This document shows, one piece after another, positions 1-9,984 of a DNA stretch of 23,072 nucleotides. Under the pieces are notes generated by a model that searched no databases, was not told the origin of the DNA, and was given only the letters and a program-made list of their open reading frames with translations. The DNA comes from Chara braunii (Eukaryota > Streptophyta > Charophyceae > Charales > Characeae), in the NCBI GenBank assembly GCA_003427395.1, contig BFEA01000293.1, positions 1,630,830 to 1,653,901 on the forward strand, read 5' to 3'. The position numbers and the translations under genes are program-made. Each line of letters starts with the position of its first letter. Positions within the stretch are counted from its first letter, which is position 1.

Positions 1-900
1 TCTGTCGGTACCAGCCAGTCCAGTCCAGTCCCGTCAGTCCGCTGGGGTATACCCCAACCATTGTCTGTTTTCAGGCTCATTCCTCACTTGCACATTTTGG
101 AGTACGTGCGTTGGAGTCTTGCGTGGGGAGCTGCGTTGTGCCATCTTGCTCCCCCTTCTTCCTCCATCTCCATCTCTGTCACTAGCGGAGCACCACACCT
201 GGTGGGTCCGCTATAGAAACAACAATATTTTTGAAATTAACTCAATCAGAAACGTAGCGATCAAGGCTCTCCTCATTACCCGCAATGAGCAACCCCGAGT
301 CAGAGAGTTCGTCCTTGTCGCCAGAAGCCCGTACAGTTGTGCTCTTGTGGCTTTCGTGACAAGCAAAACGTCTGTCGTGCTCAGGCAAATGGTAGCCCCT
401 CGAGGGAGACGGAAAATTGAGCGTGCGTCTTCTGTCTCGACTCTCGAGTGTGTGTGTCCCACTAGCCTGCATCTCTCTCTGACCGTGTTGGTACCTCATT
501 CAGCGTCTTCCTGCTCTGCACGCACTGCCCTCACTCGCTCATCGCGGTACCGCACCAGCGCAACTCACTCTCTGATTGCCCCCCTACCCTCCATCTCTGG
601 TCCCCGCGAGTGCCAACGATGACGCGAACACACTGAGCAAGGGTGCCCGGAGATGGCAGCGCTGTGCAACGCGCTGAATGAGCGCCGAGTGCGAACCTTC
701 TGCCTCACGTGCGTGTCCCAACGAACTCCGACGGGGTCGGCCTACCCTGGTACCTCCCTTTCTCGCCTCGCACACGCTTCCTCCTCGTGTGTCACTCTCG
801 CCTCGTGGACTCAGCCTCCCCTCCCCTCTCTACCTGTGCCTCGCCGACCCTCTTGCCTCGGGCACCTCGTGCCACACCCGAGTCCTCTCCTCATGGTTCT
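1..900. other. No supported gene; moderately GC-rich unique sequence
   Basis: Short open frames exist on both strands, but none shows a recognisable domain, and their composition is the Pro/Ser/Leu/Arg mix expected from C-rich non-coding DNA. A 12-bp perfect palindrome (GGGGTATACCCC) lies at about 45-56, and a short CCAGT tandem lies at about 15-30. The stretch could be promoter or UTR of an off-window gene, but nothing in it proves that. Confidence 0.5.
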
Positions 901-910
901 CCTTTTAAAA

Positions 911-1121
911 AAAAAAGGGGTAACCTCCGTAGAGTCACAAAAATGAGTTATAATTGCAATATGGGGTAAGGTACAGTTTGCAATTGCACTTCGGGCACCC
1001 TACCTGGATAGCAAGGTGGGTTGTATGCATTGCCCAAACTGCAATTCGAAACTGTATCTTGGCCCATACGTACTGCAATTATAACTCATTTTTGTGACTC
1101 CCTCCCAGTTTCCCCTTTTTG
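911..1121. mobile_element. Fold-back (MITE-like) element, about 210 bp
   Basis: The two halves are imperfect inverted copies. The best-conserved part is the block GTCACAAAAATGAGTTATAA at 935-954, which returns inverted at 1079-1098. The match extends outward to AAAAAGGGG near 912-920 and CCCCTTTTT at 1112-1120, and inward to the GGTACAGTTT and ATTGCA blocks. This leaves a loop of about 20-30 bp around 1000-1030. There is no coding capacity. The length and structure fit a non-autonomous DNA transposon. The outer ends and any target duplication are uncertain because the outermost arms are diverged. Confidence 0.75.
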
Positions 1122-1125
1122 GGCG

Positions 1126-1156
1126 TAACCTCAGTAGAGTCACAAAAATGAGTTAT
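1126..1156 (+). repeat. Partial second copy of the fold-back terminal repeat
   Basis: These 31 bases repeat 921-951 in direct orientation with about one mismatch (TAACCTC[C/A]GTAGAG...GAGTTAT). They begin only a few bases after the right arm of the 911-1121 element. This is either a truncated neighbouring copy or a remnant of an element into which the first one inserted. Confidence 0.8.
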
Positions 1157-1165
1157 TTTGTTATT

Positions 1166-1515
1166 ACCTTTTTGTAAACACGGGCTCCGGAGCACTGCCA
1201 TGGGTTGTACGAGCTCCTCACAGGGCTCCCGATCCAGCTCCCTTTCCAACCTCGGCGTCGTGTGTGACGAGGACCCCTCGCGGTGGTAGGTAATGGAAAT
1301 TGAAGTGCTAACGCGGACATGGAATGGTCCTGGCGCAGCCTCCTTTTGGCTCGGTCTGTGGCCTGGATAGCGGCCAATCCTATGTCCGGGTCCCGCATCA
1401 TCTCCTCAGCCTCTCCTCCCACCACGGTCCCGCTGATCTTACCTTTGTTGCCACTGTATTCTAAGCTTGCATTTATGGTAGGGCCTACCCCGGACATTGG
1501 TACATGACGTACCAT
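1166..1515 (-). CDS. Possible exon or gene fragment of unknown function
   Basis: An open minus-strand frame with in-frame ATG at 1515 (about 115 codons) sits in a GC-richer island between AT-rich flanks. It includes GTVVGGEAEEMMRDPDIG followed by an AIQATDRAKRRLRQ helix-like segment, which reads more like protein than its neighbours do. It ends near an AG|GTAATA splice-donor-like site at about 1165. I do not recognise the family. It could be an exon, a decayed transposon fragment or a chance frame, so confidence is low. Confidence 0.22.
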
Positions 1516-1785
1516 GACCTCGATTAAGATTTTCAAAAAATGAAAAACTAAAAGCGATTTAAACAAATTATTTTTAAAAAAATGAAAAGAAAAGCAAGAA
1601 TTTTTTTTGTCATTTTTTTTTTAACGAGGGACATGGTCGCTGAGTTGTCCTGTATTTTTTGAGAAATGTTTTTCGGGTTTGTGTCGAGAAATTGGGTGTT
1701 CAAAAAGAATTAAGATGCAAAAATTGAAAACAAATAATTTAAAAGAAAAAAAGGGGTCAGGCTAGGGTTAGTGTGTGCCTCTGTG

Positions 1786-1818
<33 letters not shown>

Positions 1819-3278
1819 GTAGAGATGAGTCCACAACGACATAAAGTCGAAGCAAGCTGAGTTGGATACGAAGCACGTCGCGACGAATGCAAACATAGTT
1901 GGATATTAGAATAAAGCCATCATGCATGCGATTGCCATCCACGAGCTGACTGAATCACGCCGATTTGCTCGGAGAAGCCCAAAATTCATCTATCCTCAGA
2001 TCAAACCATTGCCATGGAAAAAGATAAACAGAGCCTTTCAACGGTTCAACCTATAGAACACATGGGGTTCGTCCACTTGTTTGAAGCATCCATCGCACGA
2101 CGTAGATGAGAGGGGAAGAAATAGGGGTAAGGAGAGAGGGATTTTTTTTGAGAGATGAGCACGGGATACCATAAATTAGAAATTTCTACGCATAGTACTA
2201 AATGTACAACCAGGCCGAGAACACAGTTGCTTGTTCATCTTACAGAATAGTTCGCTCACATCACATAGCAGGCATCCTCACATCAGGGGTATTCACAAAC
2301 CATTCCACACGGAAGATCGAATATGAAAACCTTTATGCAGACTAAAAAGGGAAATTAATTCCATGGAGTTATTGCATCCTTTTTTTGGAAGGATGAATTC
2401 TATGAAAACTCTGTCATTATAGACAGAATAAAAGAATTATGACCGGAAGAGGTCCTCTGAAAAATCCATTTTCCAAGAGAGGGTGAAATTTCCTTGGATT
2501 CGGCAGAGAAGAGACTAAGACGGGAGAGACAAAGGAACTAATCCAAGTCTTTCATAAAAAAATCACTCGCTCACTCCTTTTTAGTAGTTTTATCAAAAGA
2601 AATTACGAGTGGAATTTGCATGCTCAAAAGATAGAATTCCTTCGATGTAATTTTAACGCAACAAGAATTCCAAATCTTCGAAGATAGAAAGTGATCCTCA
2701 ACCTCGTGAAAACTCAGGATAGCAGCATCATGAAAGAGTGGACACATCCGAAGTTTGGGATAACCTTTAGGAGCCTGAAAATCCGTCGAACCTCACACAC
2801 ATAGCATCGACACTTGAAAGCTAGAACGAAAGTTGATAATGTTGGAACTCGAAAAACTTTCAATAGATAGATTCGTATTGAGCCCGATCTCACTTCGATC
2901 CGAATAGCGAGGATGCGTAACTTACAAATAACTCGACTACACAACTGCCATTAATCCAGCATTAAAGCAAGAGGTCTCGTGAAATGTTCAAAGCTAGAAA
3001 ATCCTTTGAACAGAATCAGTCGAGAGAACTGGTCCAACAAATAGTTCCGTAATCCAAAACTCAGCGAGATTGTCATCTCCTAAAAACAGAAATCATATAC
3101 TCAGGACTAAAACACTAAGAACCAGTCATCGTAATGATAACAAACTACTGCAATTGGGAGATTCAGTTGGCTGAAGCAGGAGGGGGCTGAAAACCATTCA
3201 AGTAAACGGTGACAAAAAACTGTTCTCCAATTGGAGGCTGAACTTCTCCATAGTGCGTATGTGTCAGAATAGTCATGT
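1516..3278. other. AT-rich stretch without a supported gene
   Basis: Poly-T/poly-A tracts (about 1560-1625) and a GT microsatellite lie at the left. The remainder is AT-rich with only short frames and no domain. No RNA gene is recognised. Composition shifts clearly from the GC-richer 1-900 segment. It may be intron or intergenic. Confidence 0.5.
1787..1816. repeat. (GT)n microsatellite
   Basis: About 14 uninterrupted GT units, preceded by an imperfect GTGTGTGCCTCTGTGCCT lead-in. Confidence 0.95.
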
Positions 3279-3368
3279 TTAAAAAGGATAACCAAAAATA
3301 CCTAGGTAGAAGCCCATAGCTAGGGTAATCAAACCTCCAAGAAGGGCACTAAGGGATGGAATACGCAT
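3279..3368 (-). CDS. Very small hydrophobic reading frame (29 codons), doubtful
   Basis: It runs from an ATG at 3368 to a TAA at 3279-3281 and encodes one strongly hydrophobic segment (ALLGGLITLAMGFYLGIFGY). It starts 17 bp after the stop of the interrupted hydrophobic frame at 3386. Small single-span proteins of this kind resemble organellar photosystem or cytochrome subunits in style, but I could not match it to any of them. It may be chance. Confidence 0.12.
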   Translation of the reverse strand: MRIPSLSALLGGLITLAMGFYLGIFGYPF

Positions 3369-3385
3369 CTATTCGTAAAGCAATC

Positions 3386-3436
3386 CTAGAGCACCAGCAA
3401 GGTCAGCGTAAAGGCAAAAAAGAGCGCAAGGATTGC
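3386..3436 (-). pseudogene. 3' part of a small hydrophobic frame split by element A
   Basis: Read on the minus strand, the left flank of element A continues in frame from the right flank (14969-15163) once the element and one target-site copy are ignored. It adds 16-17 codons (ILALFFAFTLTLLVL, then TAG at 3386-3388). The whole uninterrupted frame would be about 81 codons with an ATG start and two hydrophobic segments. No family is recognised, and chance is possible for a frame this short. Confidence 0.18.
3433..3436. repeat. Target-site duplication of element A, left copy
   Basis: TTGC precedes the terminal TGTGAC of the element and matches TTGC after the terminal GTCACA on the right. It can be read as 5 bp (ATTGC) if the last A of the element is counted as shared. 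Confidence 0.8.
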
Positions 3437-5937
3437 TGTGACGCCCAACCTCACGCCCATCGCGACTTCCTGATCGGAGCAGAGTGTGGGCCTGGAAGTG
3501 CGAAAAGGGGTGTGCCAAGGATTTTTGGGAAAGTGGGGGTGGAGTCCCAGGTCAGAACTGAGATCTCCTGTGGCGGAGTTTTTCGGGGGCACGGGTGCAA
3601 TTTGGCAGAGAGGGCGGACCACTTCTCGTAATAAGGCAGATGGCCTGCGCAGGTCATTTATGGCCACGTGATCCATCTGTGTTGAGGGCGGCGGTTCGTC
3701 GAGAGGTCCATCCGGGGTGGATCATCCGCGGTGGATGTGGTCCTGATGAGTCGGGCCGTCGGAAGTTGCCACGGGGCGCCGGTCGTCGTGCGTTCAGGTT
3801 AGGCCTTCGCGCTTCCGGGGTTCTCTGGCCGCCGCGTCGTCGGCAATTTTCGCAGGGCGTGTTGGGCCAGTATGGGGCTATGGCCTTCCACGGAACGACG
3901 CTGAGCTGATGATACGGAAAAAGAAGACGAAAAGGAGGGAAGCTAGTGGAGATAACGACAAATCCGGGGGAGGTGTAGTAGGTGTGGTCTTAAGTGGGGA
4001 AATCAGAACACCGGGGGTCGCTGGTCGTGGCACAGTGAAACTCCCTAGGACATAGTCGATTTTCCGTTAGGCAAGGGAATCCCAATCGGAGGCTTTCTTC
4101 TATCCACGGGGTGAAGTATTCCGGGTCGTACAACAACGACTCTGAGTGAGCTCTCGGAGCATGTCCTTATGTCATCGCAGAACTGCGAGATGCCTGGGGG
4201 CGGGTCTGTGCCGATTGCGATCACTGCGTGTGAGCACGTGCAGGCCGGGCAAATCGAGTCACGCTTACGCGTGTTCGCACGGGATGATTGCTCCGTCGCA
4301 GACCCCGGATGGCCGTATCGAATCAAGCGGTATTCCTGCAATCAATGGTCCTTTCTGGAGTTGACGAATCGGCGCACTGGGACATGTGTAAATGCGCAGA
4401 TCGGATCGTGTTTACACGTGTCCTCGCGCGGCGTTCGCGGGGCAGCAGTCATTGGATCGTCTAATCACTCCGTACTTTTCGAGCATGCAAGATGCAACAA
4501 CCACAACAGCTCAATCAAAAGATAAGCAAAAATGGAAACAACATTGATGACTATGCAAAATTCCTACCCTTCATACGAGTTCATCAAGATGAGAAACAAA
4601 GGCAAGGATCGGGCATAAGAATCAGCAAACAGACGCAACATCCATTCATCCATTCATTTAGCAACACACACACACAATATATCTGAGATGGAAATCGCAA
4701 AGACAAGTGTGAGCAAAAACCCAAGTCCAGATTCCGAAAAACAGAAATGGGCAAATCGCCCTGAGCCGCAATCAAAACTTATATACACAAGCAGGGAGGG
4801 GGAAAAGATAAAAGAAACAGCAAATCCGCGTCCATCACCCTCAACTCTCTCTTCCTCTCTCTCTCTCTCCGATGCGGACAGTCCGTCGTCGCACACCAAC
4901 CCACGACGCCGTCACCCCGCTTAGTCCTCCCGCACCCGTCAGGTTCGCCCACGCCCACAGTCCGTCGTGGCCCGCGTCAACCCCGCGCGTTTGGCACCAG
5001 CTCGTCGGGCCGCCCGACTCCTACTTTACTCACCTCTTACTTCGCTTGTGTGCCGACCCTCTCTGATCGCGCAACCCCAAGCTTCCAATAGCTGGTTAAG
5101 AGAGCTAACTAATCGAGCAACCGGAATTTATAGCGTGCATGCATGCGCGAAGAACACAGAATTACAAGGACTTAGAAGGAGGGACGGGGGAGGGATTGCC
5201 TACGTCTGCATGGCCAGAACGCGGCGTGGGGGACGTAGCTGCTCTCCACTCATCATTCCGATCATGCAGACCGTGGCTACCAAGAACACAACAAAAGAAA
5301 GAGAAGAAGGGCCGGAAGGGCGAAGCACAAGAAGAAAGATACAATTACAATGGCACCAACCCAAAATTACACTTACACACCCGATTAAAGGCGCCGACTA
5401 ATCAGAGTTCTGTTGCAGCCGCATAAGGAGCGCGTAAGCAAAAAGGCGCCGTGCGGCAAAAGAAAATCCTAATTACAAAAATTCGTAAATTCCTATCTAA
5501 TGCAAAAAAGCGAAAAGCACAAGTTCCGAAAAGAAAGTCCGAAATTCCGAGAGCCATCAGGGATCGACACGATTCGAAAAAGAATTTGAAAAAGAAAATT
5601 CAAAAAGAACGAAGGAAAATTCCCGCGCGATGTCCGCGCCTAAAAGTTCCTCCCTTGCTCACAACAGAACAAGCAAGAAGTGACGTCAACATTTATTATT
5701 TGCGCGCTCGGTCAGCACGCCAGCCATCCACCCGACCAATCAATCGCCCGTCCCGAGACACACCCAACTCCGAACTCAGCCATCAGAAAAGAATTGACGC
5801 AAAAGACGAAGAAGCGAGGGTACTGATGCAATTTCCCACCGATCCCAATCTCCCGTAGTTGGCCTAACCTTCCCAGCTTAGGACCCCTCATTGCAATCGC
5901 GCAGAAAGTCACACGCTACAGAAAGTGGTTCGTCACA
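3437..5937 (-). repeat. 3' LTR of element A (2501 bp)
   Basis: This is a direct repeat of 12819-14964. Compared with that copy it keeps about 77 bp at 4841-4917 (flanked by TCACCC repeats) and about 266 bp near 4933-5199. It has a 14-bp extra GGTGGAT-flanked block near 3718 and 11 extra terminal bases at 3437-3447. A TC microsatellite lies at about 4842-4870. Substitutions against the other LTR are mostly C/T and G/A. The sequence between LTR-specific blocks carries no convincing coding region. Confidence 0.95.
4778..4786 (-). promoter_or_regulatory. Candidate TATA box in the 3' LTR
   Basis: The minus strand reads GTATATAAG, a good TATA consensus about 1.15 kb into the LTR. It is conserved in the other LTR. 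No start site can be seen, so this is a motif-level call. Confidence 0.4.
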
Positions 5938-6658
5938 TATGTGACGCCCAGGGGGTTCCAATACTAGCAAGCTCCTGCTTGCTTGTTGACACGTGTCGAT
6001 TTCTCTAATCGATCGACACGCGGAGCTCTTCTCTCTATGCCACTTACCGTTCGAATGAGTGTGGACGTCGTCCAACGTGGCAAACACAGCTTTACTACTA
6101 ATTCCTCAGGGAGGGCCATCGACAATCCAAGGAGGGGATTACACGTGTCGTCGTCATGATGCGTGCCCATCAGTCATACATCAGCGAGCGCCAGGGAGGG
6201 GAAAAGGGAGATGGTACAAGGAGGGATGGCGAGGGGGAGGGTTGATTGGTAGCGGGGGAAGGAAGCTCTCCATTCCGGCCACCGTCACCGGGAGTTCCTG
6301 ATAGCGAACGATCCGGTGAAAGCAGGGGAATCGGTTGCCAGTGTGAGAGAGGGATGCGAGGTAATCGGGGTAGAGGGTGGTAAAGGTTCGGAAAAGTGCT
6401 GCGCGAAAGTGATCGTGGTTCTCGCATGCGGGGATAGTCCCCGTAATCATGCAGTATACCTCGATCATATTGTGGCCTCGCCACGCGACACTAAGGAGAA
6501 GGATATGGAGGCAGAAGACAGGGAGGGCGCATCGGGTGGAAGGGTGGGGATGAACAGTGACAGCGAGGCGGGTAATGTAAAAAAAGCGGAAGGTATCGAT
6601 GGGGAAGGGATTGTTGGGGAAGGTAACGCGAGTGGTAATTTGACGAAAAGAGAGGTGG
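5938..6658 (-). other. Region between the accessory ORF and the 3' LTR of A
   Basis: There is no convincing coding sequence. A normal polypurine tract would lie next to 5937 on the minus strand and is not seen. Instead there is a 14-bp perfect palindrome (GTCACATATGTGAC, 5932-5945) and an 18-bp block (5944-5961) repeated at 11771-11788. An inverted pair CGTGTCGAT/ATCGACACG lies around 5992-6020. 6180-6300 is purine-rich on the plus strand, the wrong strand for a PPT of this element. Confidence 0.5.
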
Positions 6659-8020
6659 TCAAGGGGACGGCGGGATAACGACCGGGGACGAAGCCTGATG
6701 CCCCGCATCAGTACGGGGACGAATTGGGGGACGGGCTGAGGTGGAGGGGGAGGGGGATCGGCTTCGTCGTCGCCTTGCTGGTGCAGCCGAAGTCTCGGCA
6801 GTTGGGTCCTCATCCTCGGGCTTAGGCGGCTCTGGATCCCAGGCCGGATTGTCGGCGAGCTGCTGATTGGCTGCGCTGGCGAATTCCAGTTGTCGCTTTT
6901 CGGCCGCGATTTCCTCCCTCTTCTGCGCTTGGGCCTGTGCTTGAGCCTCCGTACGCACCTCCTCCTCAAATCCTTCCCACTCTGACTCGTCTAGCTCCTC
7001 CTGATCTTCTTCTTCCTCCTCCTCTTCTTCCGGGCTTTGTTCCCCTTCGTTGTGCTCACTGTAACTCCCCTCTTCCGGAGTCTCTTCCTCTGCGTCCTCT
7101 TCTTCAACTTTTTCTTCTTCTTCCTCCGAGCTTTCCTCCTCTTCTTCAATCTCTACCTCTTCATTCTCGGAAGCCGTTCGATCTTGAAAGAAGGCGAGAT
7201 CAACTATTTCGTACGGGCTCAGATAATCGCGCTATGACGGTGGGTTGCAGCCGCTTCCCAGTTCCTCCAAGCATGTCGACCACTGAAGATATGGCGCCAA
7301 GGTCCGCGTGAGAACGTGCGGGACTGGGCTGTTGTCGCTCTGTGAGATGATCTCAAGTGGGAGGTCGTCGGCCAGCTGCGCAAGGGGGACCGTTAGCTCT
7401 TGCACGATCAGTTGGCGATGGTCGGGCCGCACTGATCCGAAGAGGAATCCGAGTAGATCGCCCTCCACTCCCGTTCTCCACGCCTGGATGATTAGCAACT
7501 CAAGGTACTCAGCCCACTGGCGGTGATCCTCGTGTCGCGTCCACGTGACCTTTACTCCGACTAGACACACCAACAACTCGGCGAAGTGCTCTCGCCAATG
7601 CCTCCACTGCTGGGGATCAAGGAGGGGGACAACGAGTGATTCCAGACAAAAGGAGAGATGCGGATGGACTCCGGACTGCCTGAAGGTGGGAAAGAAGGAA
7701 GGGAGGTCGAAAGTGGAGATTGGGGATGGGAAGGGAGATCGGGATGGGTTCATTGAGGACGTTGGAAGGGGATGAGTTTAGGGAGAACCACCGCCGGCTC
7801 GTGCTGGAAAGCTCGAATCCCGTCGAGGTCGATGTCGTCCATGTGGAAAAGATCATCCCCGTGGGGCATGAGCCAGCGATTCCACTCTGACGCCAACTGC
7901 TGCGCCCACAGCCGAAGCGTTGTCCGGATAGTCGTATGCCGCAGCGGGCTGACGGTGCTGATGTCGCCGCTGAAGGCGACAACCATAGACACGTGGCTCA
8001 GGTGGCTGATTCCAGGAGCT
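6659..8020 (-). pseudogene. Accessory ORF of element A downstream of integrase (acidic, RS-rich tail)
   Basis: About 450 codons of mostly open minus-strand frame lie between integrase and the 3' LTR. The N-terminal part (first in-frame ATG at 7986) is helix-rich. The frame changes near 7752. The middle part (7753-7232, for example WRHWREHFAELLVC) is amphipathic. A TAG at 7232-7234 interrupts it, and the same frame then continues through a strongly acidic tract (about 7180-6965, mostly Glu), an Ala/Gln coiled-coil-like segment (EAQAQAQAQKREEIAAEKRQ) and a basic ARRRRSRSPSPS tail, ending at 6659. No membrane span is seen, so it does not look like an envelope-type ORF. I do not recognise the family. 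Its place inside the LTR boundaries makes it part of the element or captured by it. Confidence 0.6.
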
Positions 8021-8237
8021 GATCACCGATGAACTGCTACCTCCTCCGCCAAAACAACCGCCCGGGGACTGCCTGCAAATCAAAACTCAGCGGCTGCGTA
8101 CCCTCCCTCAGTACAGAAGAATTGCGGAAGTCGCCGAAGATCCGAGCTGAGCCGCGGATGATGAACTTGTCGGATCGTCGAGATGTAACACCGTGGTACC
8201 AGCAGAGGATCGCCGAGAGCTCGCTCCGTAAGAAAAC

Positions 8238-9720
8238 TCATGGCGATGGTGACGGGGACGAGGTAACAGAGAGGGAACGGGAAGGAGAAGGAGAGACGGG
8301 CGATAAGCAGTCATCGTCCTCTTCTGCAGTGGAGGAGGAATCAAATGAAGGCAAAGATGGGGAAGACGAAAGGGGACGTAGGTAGGACACGTGGCAGATG
8401 ATTGGACAAGCCGATCGTCTGCCGAAGACCTCAGGCGCAAGCCGCACGGTGTTCACGCCGTTCGGTCCGAGCTCAATCACGCGGAATCGCACGAAGAATC
8501 GTGGCGCTAGCTTAGTACCCCGACGAGCACATTTCCTTACCTGCACGATATCCCCCAATTTGTACTGGGGCCGTGGACCTGCGTTCCCGTTCCGGGCGTC
8601 ATAGCTTCGGACCTGTCGGTCGTGGGCCAACTCGGTCATTTTCTGGCGTTTTCAGGCTAGCCTGGGGAGGGACCGTTCCATTAGCTCTAAGTGCCGCTTG
8701 GCCTTGTCTCGAACCGTGGCTCTCGTGGGTCGTCGGTTCAGAGTGGATTCGTCGGGGAGGCTTGGTATTGAAACGCAAGCGACGCTATTGGTTCTTAATT
8801 GGAAGGTGCTCAGGCCCGTCGATTCGTGGGGCGTCCCACGATGGACCGCTAGGATGTGATCGACGATATCAGGCCAAGGCCTCGGATCTCGTGCCACGAT
8901 GTTTCGTCGCAGCGCTGTCTTTATCACCCTATTCGCGTTTTCTACCAGCCCGTTAGATTGTGACATGTGGGGCACGATATTCCGCACAACGACACCGTGT
9001 ATGACCAGACTCCTTAATACTTCCCCTTTGAACTCTGCCCCGTTATCGGTCAGGATTTCTTCCGTATCCTGGTGCATCATGAGAAAACGGTTAACATACC
9101 TCGCGATTTGGGCGGCTTGCCGGGTGCGACATGGGTAGGCCTCGATCCATTTCGAAAAATGGTAGACAAATACCAACAAGACTGAATATTCACAACTATT
9201 CGGACCAGGGGGTACCACGATACCGGTAGTATCCATACTCACCCTTTGAAACGGCCACTCAACTACCGTTGGTACTATCGATCTTGGCGGCTGGATTGGC
9301 GCCTTGTCAGCAGTGCAGACTTGATAGTTTGCGACGATGAATTTCACATCGTCCCGAATATTGGACCAAAACCACTCATTTTTGTCGATTGCCGACTCCG
9401 TGATCCGTACGGCAAAATGGGCAGCCGTTTCTTCATGCGCTGTCCTCACCCAGTCATACCTCATGAACTGATGCGGTACAACCATCCAAATCCCACTACC
9501 ATCCATTTTCCGGTTTTCTAACCTACCCTCGACCCATCGATAATCCCGAGCCCTTTCATTAGCCCTCCTCCGATCTTCCTTGGTGAAATCCTGGAGGGGG
9601 TTACCCACTAAGGTGGCAATCAAAACGATATCGGTCGATACTTCGGCCCTTCTAAACTTCCGGGTCTTCTCCAATCCTTCTGACGTGGCATCCAAAAAGC
9701 AAGCCTCGGTCGGGATCTTG
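8238..9720 (-). pseudogene. Integrase region of element A
   Basis: Integrase inserts the cDNA into the genome. The HHCC zinc domain is visible with His at residues 119 and 125 of the open frame beginning at 9791. Its first Cys is replaced by Tyr (residue 156) and the second Cys is kept (159). The catalytic core has D187 (MDTTG), D249 (LTDNGAEF) and E284 (SNGLVENANR). A TGA at 8652-8654 separates the core from the C-terminal GPY/F-like domain (YKLGDIVQVRK...KLAPRFFVRFRVI...CHVSYLRPL, 8639-8238), which is in the same frame. The tail after it is Ser/Pro-rich, and no chromodomain is visible. A frame change near 9730 separates this from the PHD module. Confidence 0.92.
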
Positions 9721-9882
9721 ACACAAGGGGCACCGTCACGGTTTACTGTCATTTCTGTATTGGATGCACGAGCCATGGGCTCGTGCGACACACTGCCGAC
9801 AATCTACCCATTCCACATAGCCTTCCCCGTTAGGACGCATGGAGGCCGAATATACGCGAGAAATTGCTTCACAAAAATAACA
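9721..9882 (-). pseudogene. PHD-type zinc finger inside pol of element A
   Basis: The 54-residue segment has the spacing C-x2-C-x23-C-x2-C-x4-H-x2-C-x12-C-x2-C. This is the C4HC3 pattern of PHD fingers (CYFC, CRQC, RAHGSC, CPLC). The Trp two residues before the third Cys pair-start (EWVDC) is also typical. PHD fingers are known as histone-tail readers. Here the module lies after RNase H and before the integrase HHCC domain. A TGA at 9736-9738 replaces the Trp that B has just before CPLC. All eight zinc ligands are present. The homologous module in B shows it is a family trait. Confidence 0.8.
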
Positions 9883-9984
9883 AAATTTATCAGGCAGGGA
9901 GAGAAAAGATGAGGAGGAGAAGGGAGAAAGAGGGGTTGTGGGGTTACCTCCGTCACCCATTGCCACCGGTCTGCTTCTTGCCAC

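Noticed and set aside
119-946. Several open frames of 60-170 codons
   Set aside because: They lack ATG starts or domains, overlap one another on both strands, and have low-complexity composition.
1766-1776. Telomere-like GGCTAGGGTTAG
   Set aside because: It is a single occurrence without tandem repetition.
4169-4525. 118-codon ATG-started plus-strand frame, present in both LTRs of A (also 13533-13889)
   Set aside because: It is antisense to the element. The two copies differ mainly by amino-acid-changing substitutions, and no domain is visible. Its presence in both LTRs follows from LTR duplication.
6181-6969. 262-codon minus-strand frame overlapping the end of the accessory ORF
   Set aside because: It has a different frame from the acidic/RS reading frame, no start context and Arg/Pro/Ser-rich composition, so it is likely a shadow of the C-rich coding strand.
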